This document shows positions 6,311 to 13,948 of a stretch of 16,110 nt of DNA, piece by piece (within the stretch, counting starts at the first letter, position 1; each line of letters opens with the position of its first letter). Source of the stretch: Gammaproteobacteria bacterium UBA3067 (GTDB taxonomy: Bacteria; Pseudomonadota; Gammaproteobacteria; Pseudomonadales; UBA3067); NCBI GenBank assembly GCA_002366835.1, contig DFBZ01000140.1, positions 1-16,110 on the forward strand, read 5' to 3'. The translations under genes and the position numbers were made by a program. The notes under the pieces are model-generated. The model did not search any database and was not told the origin of the DNA. It was given only the letters and a program-made list of their open reading frames with translations.

Positions 6311-7798
6311 CTATTTATTGAGCATTTTTACTACGTTGGCATGACCGAATCTCTCCGCCACCATAAGCGCAGTCATTCCATCGTAATCCTTCGCATTACT
6401 ATCGGCACCACTTTCCAGCAGCACCTTGGCGGCGTCCTGTTGACCGGCTGCTGCCGCCAGCATCAGTGCTGTCCGTTGATACGAATCACGAGCATTAACA
6501 TCGGCACTATTGGCGTATAGAATCCTAATCACCTCAGCATATCCCTGAGTCGCTGCACGCATGACTGCAGTTCTTCCCTTGATATCTCTTGCATTTGTAT
6601 CAGCACCTGCGGCCAGCAATAGTTTCATGGTCTCGATGTGCATGTTGTCAGCCGCGTAGATCAATACTGTTAAATGCCTATTGTCCTGCGCATTGATCTC
6701 GGCATTGCGGCTAAGCAGCATTTGCACAATTTGGTTTTGACCTTTTTCTGCAGCGGCCATTAGCGGTGAGAAATTGTCACTATTGCTGGTGTTAACCTTC
6801 ACACCTTCTTTGAGCAGTATGTTCAGTGGTTCAATATCATCAAGTTCGATCGCGAGTAACAAGGGTGTCATCTTATTTTCACTGCCTTCGACCTCCAGAT
6901 TTGCATTGTTGGCAACAAGCAGTTTGAGCATCGGGATATTGCGGGTACCTATTGCATAGTGCATAGGCGAGACGCCATTATTGTCCTGCGTATTGATATC
7001 GGCCCCCTTATTGAGCAGAATCTCTGCCACCTGGGTGCGACGGCGCATCGCAGCCCAGTTAAGTGCGGTATGGCCTGTCTTGTCCCTTTCATCCACCTTG
7101 GCCCCGCTTTCAAGCAATGCCTCGACGACATCAACATGGCCAGCTGCCGCGGCAAGAATCACGGCGCTTCGGCCGGTTCTGTCATTTGCCCTGGCATTTG
7201 GGTTCGCCCCCTGCTTGAGCAGCTTGTTCACACTGGCAAAATCCCCGAATGCTGCCGCATGCAGTAATGCTCTACGCTTGTCCGTGCTTATCCGTCGTGG
7301 CTCTGCTTTGCCCGTCTGGTACTCAGGCGATGACCCATTTGCCTCACCAGTAATGGCATTATTTTTCGCTGGTGATGACTGTGTTGCCTGATCTGCTGGA
7401 GGATAGCGAGGTGGATTGCCATACTGCCTGTGCTGTGGGTAACCCGTCCCTCCCTGGCCACGATAACCGGGATAACCCACCCCCTCACCCTGCCGTTGGG
7501 TTGCGGCGGCTGGCATATGTTTACTCCAGTTAAAATTTTTCTGATCTTCTGGGGTCTTGCTCACAGGCATGCCTTGAGCTTGCCTGTCCTGCTGCGCCTT
7601 ATCACCAGCATGATCCGCTATTTTGTTCGTTTTGCTGCTGTCTGCTTGCTGTGCTTCTGTTTCAGGTTTACCTGCTTGTGCAGAATATGTCACCGGCTTG
7701 ATTGCCGGTACCTCATTGACACTCTCATCCGCCTGCGACGAAGCTGTTAGCTGTAACAGGATTACAGCAGCAACTAACATTATTTTGCTATTTCTCAT
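6311..7798 (-). CDS. Secreted ankyrin-repeat protein
   Basis: I choose the ATG at 7798, preceded by AGAGAAAG, over the GTG at 7816, because it gives a clean signal peptide (MRNSKIMLVAAVILLQLTAS, cleavage near SSQA). The mature 495-aa precursor has three parts: a polar linker rich in Q, K, E and D; a short G/Y/P/Q-rich patch (GYPGYRGQGGTGYPQ) suggesting disorder; and from about residue 170 to the end roughly nine ankyrin repeats plus a C-terminal cap, with TALM.AA..G, V..LL..GAD.NA.D recurring every 33 residues. Ankyrin arrays bind proteins; a periplasmic or outer-surface partner is likely but unknown. It lies 130 bases after the 715-aa gene, separated from it by an intrinsic terminator, so it probably has its own promoter, which I cannot identify in 7799-7870. 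Confidence 0.85.
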   Translation of the reverse strand: MRNSKIMLVAAVILLQLTASSQADESVNEVPAIKPVTYSAQAGKPETEAQQADSSKTNKIADHAGDKAQQDRQAQGMPVSKTPEDQKNFNWSKHMPAAATQRQGEGVGYPGYRGQGGTGYPQHRQYGNPPRYPPADQATQSSPAKNNAITGEANGSSPEYQTGKAEPRRISTDKRRALLHAAAFGDFASVNKLLKQGANPNARANDRTGRSAVILAAAAGHVDVVEALLESGAKVDERDKTGHTALNWAAMRRRTQVAEILLNKGADINTQDNNGVSPMHYAIGTRNIPMLKLLVANNANLEVEGSENKMTPLLLAIELDDIEPLNILLKEGVKVNTSNSDNFSPLMAAAEKGQNQIVQMLLSRNAEINAQDNRHLTVLIYAADNMHIETMKLLLAAGADTNARDIKGRTAVMRAATQGYAEVIRILYANSADVNARDSYQRTALMLAAAAGQQDAAKVLLESGADSNAKDYDGMTALMVAERFGHANVVKMLNK

Positions 7799-7871
7799 TA
7801 GTCTTTCTCTTATCACCCATCTCAGGGCCTGTTTGATAATAATCAGGATTTCCTCAGTTAAGGTTTACTAA

Positions 7872-7897
7872 TAAAAAAAGAGGAAGCCATAGCTTCC
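7872..7897 (-). terminator. Intrinsic terminator of the 715-aa secreted protein gene
   Basis: On the minus strand GGAAGC, loop TATG, GCTTCC is followed by TC and seven Ts. It begins about 30 bases after the stop codon at 7926 and stands before the ankyrin gene. Confidence 0.8.
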
Positions 7898-7925
7898 CCC
7901 CGTCGTGGCCAGTTAGTGGTCTCGC

Positions 7926-10073
7926 TTAGTTGCGGCGGACCTTGGTTTGGGCAGTTGCGGTATCATTGGCCGGGTTAGTATCACCGCCGCCTGTTGACAC
8001 AGTCGCTGTCCAGTTGATGGTAGAAGGTTTGGTGCCAGGGGCGCCGAATTCCCACTTGGCCTCGAACTCCTCACCATCTGCCACGTCGGTGAAGCTTTCG
8101 GAGAATTCAACTGTATCACCTCTGTTGGAAACACCCGTCACGGTAACCGTACCCGAGGCAGCAGCAGGGCCATTATTGGTCACTTTAACCTCTATTTCGA
8201 CTTCATCACCGATTGTGACCTTGGCAGGCACATCCAGTTCGGTCAATGCTAGGTCGAAATCTTCAGACGGTACCGGTACTTCACCCTCATACTCGATAAT
8301 AAGCTGAGCGTTATACACCGCCGTGGATTTACTATCACCCTTGACGTAAACAGCGAGGTCAAAGTCGCTGCTCATCGGCAGGCCATTACTGGTGATGGGT
8401 GTTCCATTGACATCACGTGCCACGGTAACAAACTCATTTGCATTTACATCAACCCAGCCCTTGCTGGTTGCCAGTGGAGATGGACCTTCGGACTGATCCC
8501 AGTCAAGCAGGTTAATCACCGTGGTTACAGGTGTACCCACCGCATACTTGATGTTGTCGCTCTTGAACGGAGGCTGGCTACATTCAATCAACGGGATCTC
8601 CAGACCCGGCAGGTCCTGACCGAACTTGTTGGGCTTCAGTCTCCAGCGTGGCCCAGAAACCAGCTCTCCCAACGAGTCATCAGGGAATGCGCTGCCGACA
8701 AAGTCCTGAACCAGTGGATCCGGGTCAGCATCGTAGGACCATTCAAACGGATCACGATTAATGGTGGTGTAGAAGGCATTAGTAAAACCTCCATACAGGT
8801 CAGAAGAGAGCGCATAAGGGCGGTCTGACGGATCAGTACCGTGCTCGTCTGCCGGGTCAAGCGCAAAGGGCATGTTCCTCAAGTAGGTACCGACACCGAT
8901 AAAGGTCGGATCGTTGGCACCCTCTTCTGTATCGATAAGGTCTCCATCACCTTCGTAGCAGGGTATCAGCGACCTCCAGACTTCGTCAGCTCCACCTATG
9001 GTGCCCTCGATCCGGTAGGAGGGCTTGCGTCCCGTAGCAGCCTCATTTTCCAGGTCTTCCGGACGCAGCTGGTCGTTGGGGTTGTTGGTGATCCAGTGAT
9101 TCACCACCAGCTCTGCACGGGTGACGACAAAATTGGCATCTTCGGCTTTCCACTCTTCCGGCAAATCGAGCTTGGCATACATACGGACGTCATTGGGGCG
9201 TTTGTGAAGACCACCCCAGCCATACAGCGGCTTGCCGTCGTCTTTCAGCTGTACCGAATAGTCCGAACTCAGGGCCACATTGTTCTGGGTGTCGGTCTTG
9301 TCATTGGGGAACATCTGGCAGCCATCAGGAACCTCATCCACACCAGGAGTACCTGATTCACAAGGCGTGGGGGCAACTAAGCGGTCAGCTGGAAGCCCGC
9401 CGACCAGTACCTTGGCAACGTCATCCAGCGGTGCACTGATACAATCGAAAGTGAGGGGATCAACGCCCTCGATTGGAGGCGTTGACAGTTTAGCCTGTTC
9501 TCCGTTGACCGGGTCAGCGAAGGAATAGGGAATGGTCTCATGGCAGCTGAGTACATGTTCCATGACGGTGTAATGCTCGGTCTCGCATTTTACCGATGTC
9601 CCGCCGAGCCCCTGGCACCAGGTGCCCAGTGGCGGCTTTACCTTGTATTTAAGGGTTGGCGCATTGGAAATCTTGATACCTATCTGAACCCCGTCGTCCA
9701 CGATGTTGCCAACAAAACCTTCCTTGTAATCCCCATCCCTGAATTTCCCTTGCGCACCAAGAAAGTCAACGACATGAAACCCGAACTCGCTATCGGTGGG
9801 ATACAGCTTCACCCCCGACTTGTCGGTATAGGGTTGACTGTCGGCGGGACAGGCTGTAGTGCCGAGGTCACAGATTATATTTCTATCCTGGGTAGCTGCA
9901 CCCGTTTCAGAGATGGGTCCGAAGGTGCTGCCGTCAAATCCGCCCATGACGTCATTGATTGAGAAGACGTGTAGCGGCGATTCATAGGCCAGTGCGGTAT
10001 TCTGTACCACGACTGGCACAACTATCGCCGCCACAAGTGCGGCAAGCGATTTTTTAATGTATGTGGGTATCAT
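7926..10073 (-). CDS. Large secreted protein with a C-terminal CARDB/DUF11-like Ig domain, function unknown
   Basis: The 715-aa product has a signal peptide (KKSLAALVAAIVVPVVV, cleavage after TALA at about 29). I do not recognise the main body (30-600). It is rich in D, P, G and N, has paired cysteines (for example ICDLGTTAC near 67-74, TWCQ, SCHE, PCESG, DGCQMF, IPCYEG, LIECSQ) suited to disulfides outside the cell, and contains beta-rich stretches such as VTRAELVVNHWITNN. From about 603 (DFDLALTELDVPAKVTIGDE) to 712 it carries an Ig-like adhesion module of the CARDB/DUF11 type, with VTNNGPAAASG and NPANDTATA. A surface or matrix role is plausible but unproven. Start ATG has AAGAGGATA upstream. 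An intrinsic terminator follows. Base composition is clearly more GC-rich than the cassette genes on either side. Confidence 0.8.
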   Translation of the reverse strand: MIPTYIKKSLAALVAAIVVPVVVQNTALAYESPLHVFSINDVMGGFDGSTFGPISETGAATQDRNIICDLGTTACPADSQPYTDKSGVKLYPTDSEFGFHVVDFLGAQGKFRDGDYKEGFVGNIVDDGVQIGIKISNAPTLKYKVKPPLGTWCQGLGGTSVKCETEHYTVMEHVLSCHETIPYSFADPVNGEQAKLSTPPIEGVDPLTFDCISAPLDDVAKVLVGGLPADRLVAPTPCESGTPGVDEVPDGCQMFPNDKTDTQNNVALSSDYSVQLKDDGKPLYGWGGLHKRPNDVRMYAKLDLPEEWKAEDANFVVTRAELVVNHWITNNPNDQLRPEDLENEAATGRKPSYRIEGTIGGADEVWRSLIPCYEGDGDLIDTEEGANDPTFIGVGTYLRNMPFALDPADEHGTDPSDRPYALSSDLYGGFTNAFYTTINRDPFEWSYDADPDPLVQDFVGSAFPDDSLGELVSGPRWRLKPNKFGQDLPGLEIPLIECSQPPFKSDNIKYAVGTPVTTVINLLDWDQSEGPSPLATSKGWVDVNANEFVTVARDVNGTPITSNGLPMSSDFDLAVYVKGDSKSTAVYNAQLIIEYEGEVPVPSEDFDLALTELDVPAKVTIGDEVEIEVKVTNNGPAAASGTVTVTGVSNRGDTVEFSESFTDVADGEEFEAKWEFGAPGTKPSTINWTATVSTGGGDTNPANDTATAQTKVRRN

Positions 10074-10190
10074 TTGTATATCCTCTTAAATTTATTATTT
10101 CTTACGGCCCTTTTCTTAATAGTGGGCATCTCTAAAATTTGCGGTTTAGGGTATTACGGCAGCCATAATTTAGTCTACGAGAAAATAGCC

Positions 10191-10828
10191 ATGCGCCAGC
10201 CGAGTTTCTTCCAATTAGATGAACGTTTCAAGAAATTAGACGAAATAGATCCACTAATTGGTTTAAATAAGGCGGTTGACTGGGAGTCTTTTCAAGATGC
10301 ATTGAAAAAAATCCGTAAAAAATAACGAAAAAGGAATTCGGACCCCAAACCCTTCGATGTAGTAGTGATGTTCAAGGAATTTGTACTCCAACATTTGTAC
10401 GACGTATCAGATGATCAAACCGAATATCAAATTAGAGATCGGTATTTTTTTGTCGATTTTTCGGCATTACCACCTCTGACCGTATTCCAAATGCTAAGAC
10501 AATTTGCTTGTTTAGAGAGTAGCTTGTGAAATTCGATATAATGAAAGAGCTACTTTACGATTTTAGCGATCAGCTTAATGAACAAGGATATAAAGCCCAA
10601 AGAGGACAAATTGTCGATGCCAGCTTCGTTGATGTGCCAAAGCAGCGTAACAATAAGGAAGAAAATAGACAGATAAAGGAAGGCGAAATCCCCGATAAAT
10701 TTACTAATAATTCTAATGTAGGGTCACAGAAGGATACGGATGCGCGCTGGACAAAAAAGAATAATAAAGTTCATTTTGGGTACAAGGATCACACCACAGT
10801 CATGGGTGTGCCAGCTGGAATCCAGTAA
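10191..10828 (+). pseudogene. Decayed IS5-family transposase, C-terminus missing
   Basis: The first segment starts at ATG 10191 with MRQPSFFQLDERFKKLDEID and runs to a TAA at 10323-10325. The same frame continues past it with RKRNSDPKPFDVVVMF and LYDVSDDQTEYQIRDRYFF up to a TGA at 10527-10529. A shift then leads into a third segment with ELLYDFSDQLNEQGYKAQ, GQIVDASFVDVPKQRNN, RWTKKNNKVHFGYKDHT and a stop at 10826-10828. Together these follow the order of IS5-type DDE transposases as far as the GYKDH region (holding the first catalytic Asp in IVDAS), but the part carrying the remaining catalytic acids is gone. The open frame upstream of 10191 (from 10074) encodes a hydrophobic stretch unlike the family and is probably not coding. 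GGGCATCTCTAAAA near 10122 could be the left terminal repeat; no right end was found. Confidence 0.8.
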
Positions 10829-10852
10829 TCAGCTGATAACTTAATGAATAAC

Positions 10853-10874
10853 TGCTACTACGGTGCTACTACGG
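10853..10874. repeat. Perfect 11-bp tandem duplication
   Basis: TGCTACTACGG occurs twice back to back (10853-10863, 10864-10874) between the IS5 remnant and repeat R3. The second unit runs into the ACACCC start of R3, so the duplication affects the edge of the repeat. Confidence 0.8.
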
Positions 10875-10966
10875 AACACCCATAAAATTATTGCTGAGTG
10901 TGCTAAGGGTTAAATAAAACGGAACTCCTAATATCGTTGCTATATTTTCGTTGATATCCCCAAGTG
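10867..10966 (-). repeat. Intergenic repeat R3 (GCACTTGGGG family)
   Basis: Plus-strand reading: ACACCCATAAAATTATTGCT, GAGTGTGCTAAGGGTTAAAT, CGGAACTCCTAATATCGTTG, ending CCCCAAGTGC near 10966. It matches R2 nearly throughout. It lies 44 bases after the GNAT stop codon, whose TAA is part of the R''-like box GCATAAC; a terminator-like hairpin lies between repeat and gene. Confidence 0.65.
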
Positions 10967-10992
10967 CTCCCAAGAGTTGGTGGGAGCTTTTT
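10966..10992 (+). terminator. Terminator-like hairpin reading on the plus strand
   Basis: GCTCCCA (10966-10972), an 8-base loop, TGGGAGC (10981-10987), then five Ts. It would stop transcripts coming from the IS5 remnant side before they run antisense into the GNAT gene. An alternative pairing of AGAGTTG with CAACTCT overlaps it. It could also be part of the folded attC-like site of the GNAT cassette. Confidence 0.5.
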
Positions 10993-11008
10993 CAACTCTG
11001 TGCTGATC

Positions 11009-11017
11009 GTTATGCAC
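11009..11017 (-). other. R''-like box at the end of the GNAT cassette
   Basis: Minus-strand GTGCATAAC contains the GNAT stop codon TAA and is complementary over 9 bases to GTTATGCAC before the GNAT start (11614-11622). Confidence 0.6.
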
Positions 11018-11594
11018 TGCCCAACTCCTTAACCATCAGCACCCAATCACCACCATGTAGACAGCCGGGATAGCCAACCACCGGCAATGATGATACAAAT
11101 TTGTAACCGATGTATTCATAGAGGCTTCTTGCACGATCATTCTCAGATGCAACTATAAGGCTCATTTCAGAGATGTCGGCAGAAGCTGCCAGCTCTTCCG
11201 CTTCGTTTAGTAGTTTTTGAGCAACACCCCTGCCTTGAAACTCTTCAAGAGTAGCAATGGCATTTATATACCAACTTCCTGGAGCTTTCGCTTCCAGGAG
11301 TACTAGTGGTTTAACAACCTCTGGGTATTCATCAATGTCTTCTACAGAATACGGATCTGGCTGTTGATATGAGACAATCATGCCCTGCACTTTACCGGCT
11401 TCCACGCTTACTCTCGCATTTGTGTAACTAAACCCACCTTCCTCCCTTTCAGCTCGTGTACGACCCACCTCCATCGGGTCTTGGCCATCCACTGTCATTT
11501 CATTCCATAGGTATTTTGGGATGCCTTCACCCGCCAGATTGAGGAGATACGCAAGATCGGCAGCATTTTCTTTTACGGCACTCTGAATCGTCAT
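11010..11594 (-). CDS. GNAT-family N-acetyltransferase
   Basis: I choose ATG 11594 (MTIQSAVKEN) because GGGGTGAG lies eight bases before it; the GTG at 11606 overlaps that site. The 194-aa cytoplasmic protein has the GNAT fold: strand-helix start IQSAVKENAADL, the acetyl-CoA pyrophosphate loop in motif A, FQGRGVAQKLL (about 119-129, Q-x-x-G-x-A form), and motif B NDRARSLYEYIGY (about 152-164), whose Tyr is the usual general acid. It would transfer an acetyl group from acetyl-CoA to an amine; the acceptor is unknown. It sits between complementary 9-base boxes GTTATGCAC and GTGCATAAC, the best such pair flanking an uninterrupted gene here, so it is read as an integron cassette. Confidence 0.85.
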   Translation of the reverse strand: MTIQSAVKENAADLAYLLNLAGEGIPKYLWNEMTVDGQDPMEVGRTRAEREEGGFSYTNARVSVEAGKVQGMIVSYQQPDPYSVEDIDEYPEVVKPLVLLEAKAPGSWYINAIATLEEFQGRGVAQKLLNEAEELAASADISEMSLIVASENDRARSLYEYIGYKFVSSLPVVGYPGCLHGGDWVLMVKELGSA

Positions 11595-11615
11595 CCAAAA
11601 TCTCACCCCGCTTGT

Positions 11616-11763
11616 GCATAACTTGTCATTAAGCAGAATTAATTCCTATTAACTCTTACAAATACACGAACAAAAATTCCCGTTAACCTCACAACTAAGC
11701 CAAAACAAGGAATTATCCCGTGGGTGATATTTTTGTGGGTGTCCCCAAGTGCGTTCATTAGCC
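11616..11763 (-). other. attC-like region between NTF2/SnoaL copy B and the GNAT gene
   Basis: On the minus strand it runs from GGCTAAT (11763-11757, one base off the expected GGCTAAC) through repeat R5 to GCTTAATGACAA followed by GTTATGC (11622-11616), an L'/R'-like end. GGGATAATTCC and GGAATTAATTC form an imperfect internal inverted pair. At about 148 bases it is within the size range of long attC sites. The inner boxes are not convincing enough to call it firmly. Confidence 0.45.
11725..11752 (-). repeat. Partial repeat R5 (GCACTTGGGG family)
   Basis: Only the gene-proximal end of the family is present: GATATTTTTGTGGGTGTCCCC then AAGTGCG in plus-strand reading. The TTAAATAAA half is missing. 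It begins right after the point where copies A and B of the duplicated segment diverge. Confidence 0.55.
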
Positions 11764-12897
11764 ATCAATTTCGAGCAACCCATGAGCTAAAACTTTCCGT
11801 TGTTGTTCTTCCATTTATCACGAGAAGGAATTGCTTCCGTCGTATCCCAATGCTCAACAATTTTCCCACTATCTAAACGATAGAGATCAAAGAAAGAAGA
11901 TTCTACTTGATTGGCACTACCTTCACACACAGATAGTACAAAGTTACCATCCGCTAGAAATCGGTGAGATTTCTCATAATTGATTGAAATTGAACCATCG
12001 GCATTAGATTTTGATAGTGCAGCACTCAGCTTGTCCAGATCATTTCCAAAGCGGGGACTATGCTCCATATACTGTTCGGCGTTTATGTAGTTGTCCAGCT
12101 TTTCAACGCAACCACTAATAAGTACGTCCTCAACAAATGATTGGATCAATATTCGATTACTTTCGGTGTTTTCTTGATCCTTCACTTCTGTTTCACCGTC
12201 AACCATGCTGTTGCCAGAGATATTGGGCTCTTGCCTTCTTTGAATATTGTCCCAATGCTCAACTGCTTGACCATCTTCGAATCGAAATATTTCAAATCCT
12301 ACATTCCGTAATGAGAAGTCATATTCAGTATGAGCAAACACAAAATCACCATCCTCAAAGGCGCGTACAATATTCACGCGTGGCGATGTTTTTGATAAAC
12401 GCTTAAATAGTTCCGCTAACCCTTCGCTACCTTCATGAGTTTGGGGATTATGCTGAATATATTTTTCTTCGTTAACGACTGATATGGATGCGGGATCACC
12501 ACTCTCAATGCTCTTCAACAAACTACATATCTGCTCTTTTTTACTTGGAACCATTGATGCTACCTATGATTTTTTTGATGGCTAACGTTTACAGACAAGT
12601 GGAATCGCATAACCCAAAAAGGAGATTAAACCTGTCTTGCGGAAATCTTTCATCCGAAGGGTGTTTGCGATTTCCGCTTCATTGAGGTGTTGTGCAAAGC
12701 CAGTGAAACAGGCTTCATTGAAGGAACTCCTTTTTCTAAACCTGTTCCAAGCACTGCGGGTGTACCTCGGCGGGCCACGGCACTGCTTACAAAAAGTTAC
12801 ACATCCTCCCTGTCGCTGCCAACCGACATTTTCGCACCACTCAGATCGCCCAACATATCCTTGAAGCGCCTTCTTTTCTTCTTGCTACTCGAAGCAT
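11758..12897 (-). repeat. Duplicated segment, copy B (partner at 4735-5878)
   Basis: This copy carries the second NTF2/SnoaL gene and the same upstream 340 bases. On the minus strand it begins at TTATGCTTCG and ends at GGCTAA, where copy A continues with CAAGAGC but copy B continues straight into repeat R5. The non-genic part (12587-12897) has an unbroken minus-strand frame containing WNRFRKRSSFNEACFTGF that matches copy A's broken frame; no family recognised. Confidence 0.85.
11787..12554 (-). CDS. Tandem two-domain NTF2/SnoaL-like protein, copy B
   Basis: Same two-domain architecture as copy A, with YIQHNP, YMEHSP and both VEHWD motifs kept. Differences by eye include N4S, T18S, I25S, N43S, V65A, I-to-V and N-to-S near 147-150, G154D, T185A and G229S, roughly ten of 255 residues. 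No stop or frameshift occurs, and the conserved motif residues are untouched, so purifying selection or recent duplication are both possible. The start has the same AGGTAG site and GTTAGCC box (12586-12580) upstream. Function as for copy A: a small-molecule enzyme or binder that cannot be named. Confidence 0.8.
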   Translation of the reverse strand: MVPSKKEQICSLLKSIESGDPASISVVNEEKYIQHNPQTHEGSEGLAELFKRLSKTSPRVNIVRAFEDGDFVFAHTEYDFSLRNVGFEIFRFEDGQAVEHWDNIQRRQEPNISGNSMVDGETEVKDQENTESNRILIQSFVEDVLISGCVEKLDNYINAEQYMEHSPRFGNDLDKLSAALSKSNADGSISINYEKSHRFLADGNFVLSVCEGSANQVESSFFDLYRLDSGKIVEHWDTTEAIPSRDKWKNNNGKF

Positions 12898-12930
12898 AAT
12901 ATCAATTACTCTGATTCATTTGATAGAATC

Positions 12931-13008
12931 ACTGCCGAGTACGCGAAGGGCTAAATAAAGTGGGGCTCCTAATATCGTTGCCATATTTTCATGCATGTCC
13001 CCAAGTGC
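12931..13008 (-). repeat. Intergenic repeat R4 (GCACTTGGGG family)
   Basis: Plus-strand reading: ACTGCCGAGTACGCGAAGGG, CTAAATAAAGTGGGGCTCC, TAATATCGTTGCCATATTTTC, ending CCCCAAGTGC at 13008, ten bases from the methyltransferase stop codon. The outer ACACCCATAAA part of R2/R3 is absent; instead the sequence passes toward the edge of duplicated copy B. Confidence 0.65.
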
Positions 13009-13017
13009 GCCCCTAGT

Positions 13018-13644
13018 CTATATTTTACGCGCAATGATGAAAACACTGATGTCTTTCATTCCGTGGTGCCACTGACTCTCAATTTCAAAGCCAGCATTTG
13101 TAATTTCATTGGCCAACTCGGATTCTGTTAATACAAATACATCAGGCATAAGCCCCAGAAGCTTCCCTAGAGGTACGAACAGTTTAATAAAACGGAAGTA
13201 CGAACTGCCCAAACAACCAGTACTGCTAATGAAAACCCCACCAGGTTTAAGAATTCTAGCTACCTCAGTGAGAACAGACTGCCTATTTGGTATCAAATGA
13301 ATAACATTTAAACCTAAAACAGCATCGAGACTAGCAGTATCTGCATTGAACTCAGTCAAAGTACCACGAGAGAATGCAATGTTATCAATATTTGACTCTC
13401 TCGCTTTCTTGCGACCAATCTCAATCATGTTTTGCGAAATGTCGATCGCATCAATATGAAGAACATGTGGCGCGTGATAAATAGCAGTTGTACCTGTTCC
13501 GCAGCCAAACTCTAAAACCCGCATGCCTGGAGAAAAAGCAGCCTGTGTCTCGTTGAGCTTCTTCTGATAATTTTCTTCATCAGAAATAGGGCTTTTTGCG
13601 TACCCTTCAGCCTTACTGTCCCAAAATTTATCTGACGTACTCAT
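13018..13644 (-). CDS. Class I SAM-dependent methyltransferase (UbiE/Methyltransf_11-like)
   Basis: I choose ATG 13644 (MSTSDKFWDSKAEGY), which has AGAGGAG eight bases upstream, over the TTG at 13659 that overlaps that site. The 208-aa cytoplasmic protein shows motif I VLEFGCGTGTT (43-53) for the SAM glycine loop, an acidic strand-2 residue in IDAIDIS (64-70), motif IV LDAVLGLNVIHLI (106-118) and post-motif LKPGG (132-136). The N-terminal FWDSKAEGYAKS is typical of small-molecule methyltransferases. A C-terminal region with FRFIKLFVPLGKLLGLMP could form a lid or membrane-facing patch. It is unrelated in detail to the other methyltransferase at 3964-4641. Repeat R4 follows its stop. No clear R'' box is seen at its end, so its cassette status is uncertain. 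Confidence 0.85.
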   Translation of the reverse strand: MSTSDKFWDSKAEGYAKSPISDEENYQKKLNETQAAFSPGMRVLEFGCGTGTTAIYHAPHVLHIDAIDISQNMIEIGRKKARESNIDNIAFSRGTLTEFNADTASLDAVLGLNVIHLIPNRQSVLTEVARILKPGGVFISSTGCLGSSYFRFIKLFVPLGKLLGLMPDVFVLTESELANEITNAGFEIESQWHHGMKDISVFIIARKI

Positions 13645-13691
13645 ATCGACTCCTCTCAAAGAGAGCTTTATTGCAGATTACGGTATTGTTC

Positions 13692-13699
13692 GTTATGTG
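13692..13699 (-). other. R''-like box ending the broken NTF2-like cassette
   Basis: Minus-strand CACATAAC is the exact complement of GTTATGTG, the sequence obtained when the exons on both sides of the first group II intron are joined. This pairing is the main support for the intron boundaries and the cassette reading. Confidence 0.65.
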
Positions 13700-13724
13700 A
13701 TTTCTGCCGCATCAAATATAAGCC

Positions 13725-13936
13725 TTATTTTAGAAATCTTACCTTCTGAGAACCAAAATAGTTGCAGCTATTCCACGGAGACTCCTTTAGAGAGTCAATA
13801 TACTCCTTGGCTGTACACTTTGTAAAAAAGGCCCTTGGGAATCAAGATTGCCTGCAAATAAATCGTATGGCTCATCAAACCCCTATGTTTCGAAGAGCAC
13901 CTTCAAATATTTTCTGGCAAGCTCTAGTGATTTCAT
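13725..13936 (-). pseudogene. Frameshifted remnant of a single-domain NTF2/SnoaL-like gene
   Basis: ATG 13936 follows GAGGTGAC and opens MKSLELARKYLKVLFET, then a stop. In a second frame the text continues GFDEPYDLFAGNLDSQGPF, and in a third KEYIDSLKESPWNSCNYFG up to a stop at 13725-13727. Read in order these give the N-terminal two-thirds of a typical small NTF2-like protein (helix with ARKYL, DLFA, QGPF, SAKEYIDSLK). At least two frameshifts and loss of the 3' end make it non-functional. The gene lies between the intron-split R' box and the matching R'' box at 13692-13699. The intron ends 12 bases upstream of the ATG. Confidence 0.65.
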
Positions 13937-13948
13937 TGTCACCTCACA

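Noticed and set aside
7798..7816. GTG start for the ankyrin gene
   Set aside because: The ATG at 7798 has a ribosome site and gives a cleaner signal peptide.
8841..9962. Three long plus-strand frames opposite the 715-aa gene
   Set aside because: The minus-strand gene has a signal peptide, ribosome site, terminator and domain match; the opposite frames are GC-driven shadows.
10074..10190. Hydrophobic N-terminal extension of the IS5 transposase
   Set aside because: It does not match the family, whose start fits ATG 10191, and it abuts the start of the divergent 715-aa gene.
12687..12899. Plus-strand 70-codon frame in duplicated copy B
   Set aside because: It is not kept in copy A and has no ribosome site.
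2711..13008. CRISPR-like array from the R1-R5 repeats
   Set aside because: The copies are kilobases apart, unequal in length and each tied to a gene end, with no spacers.
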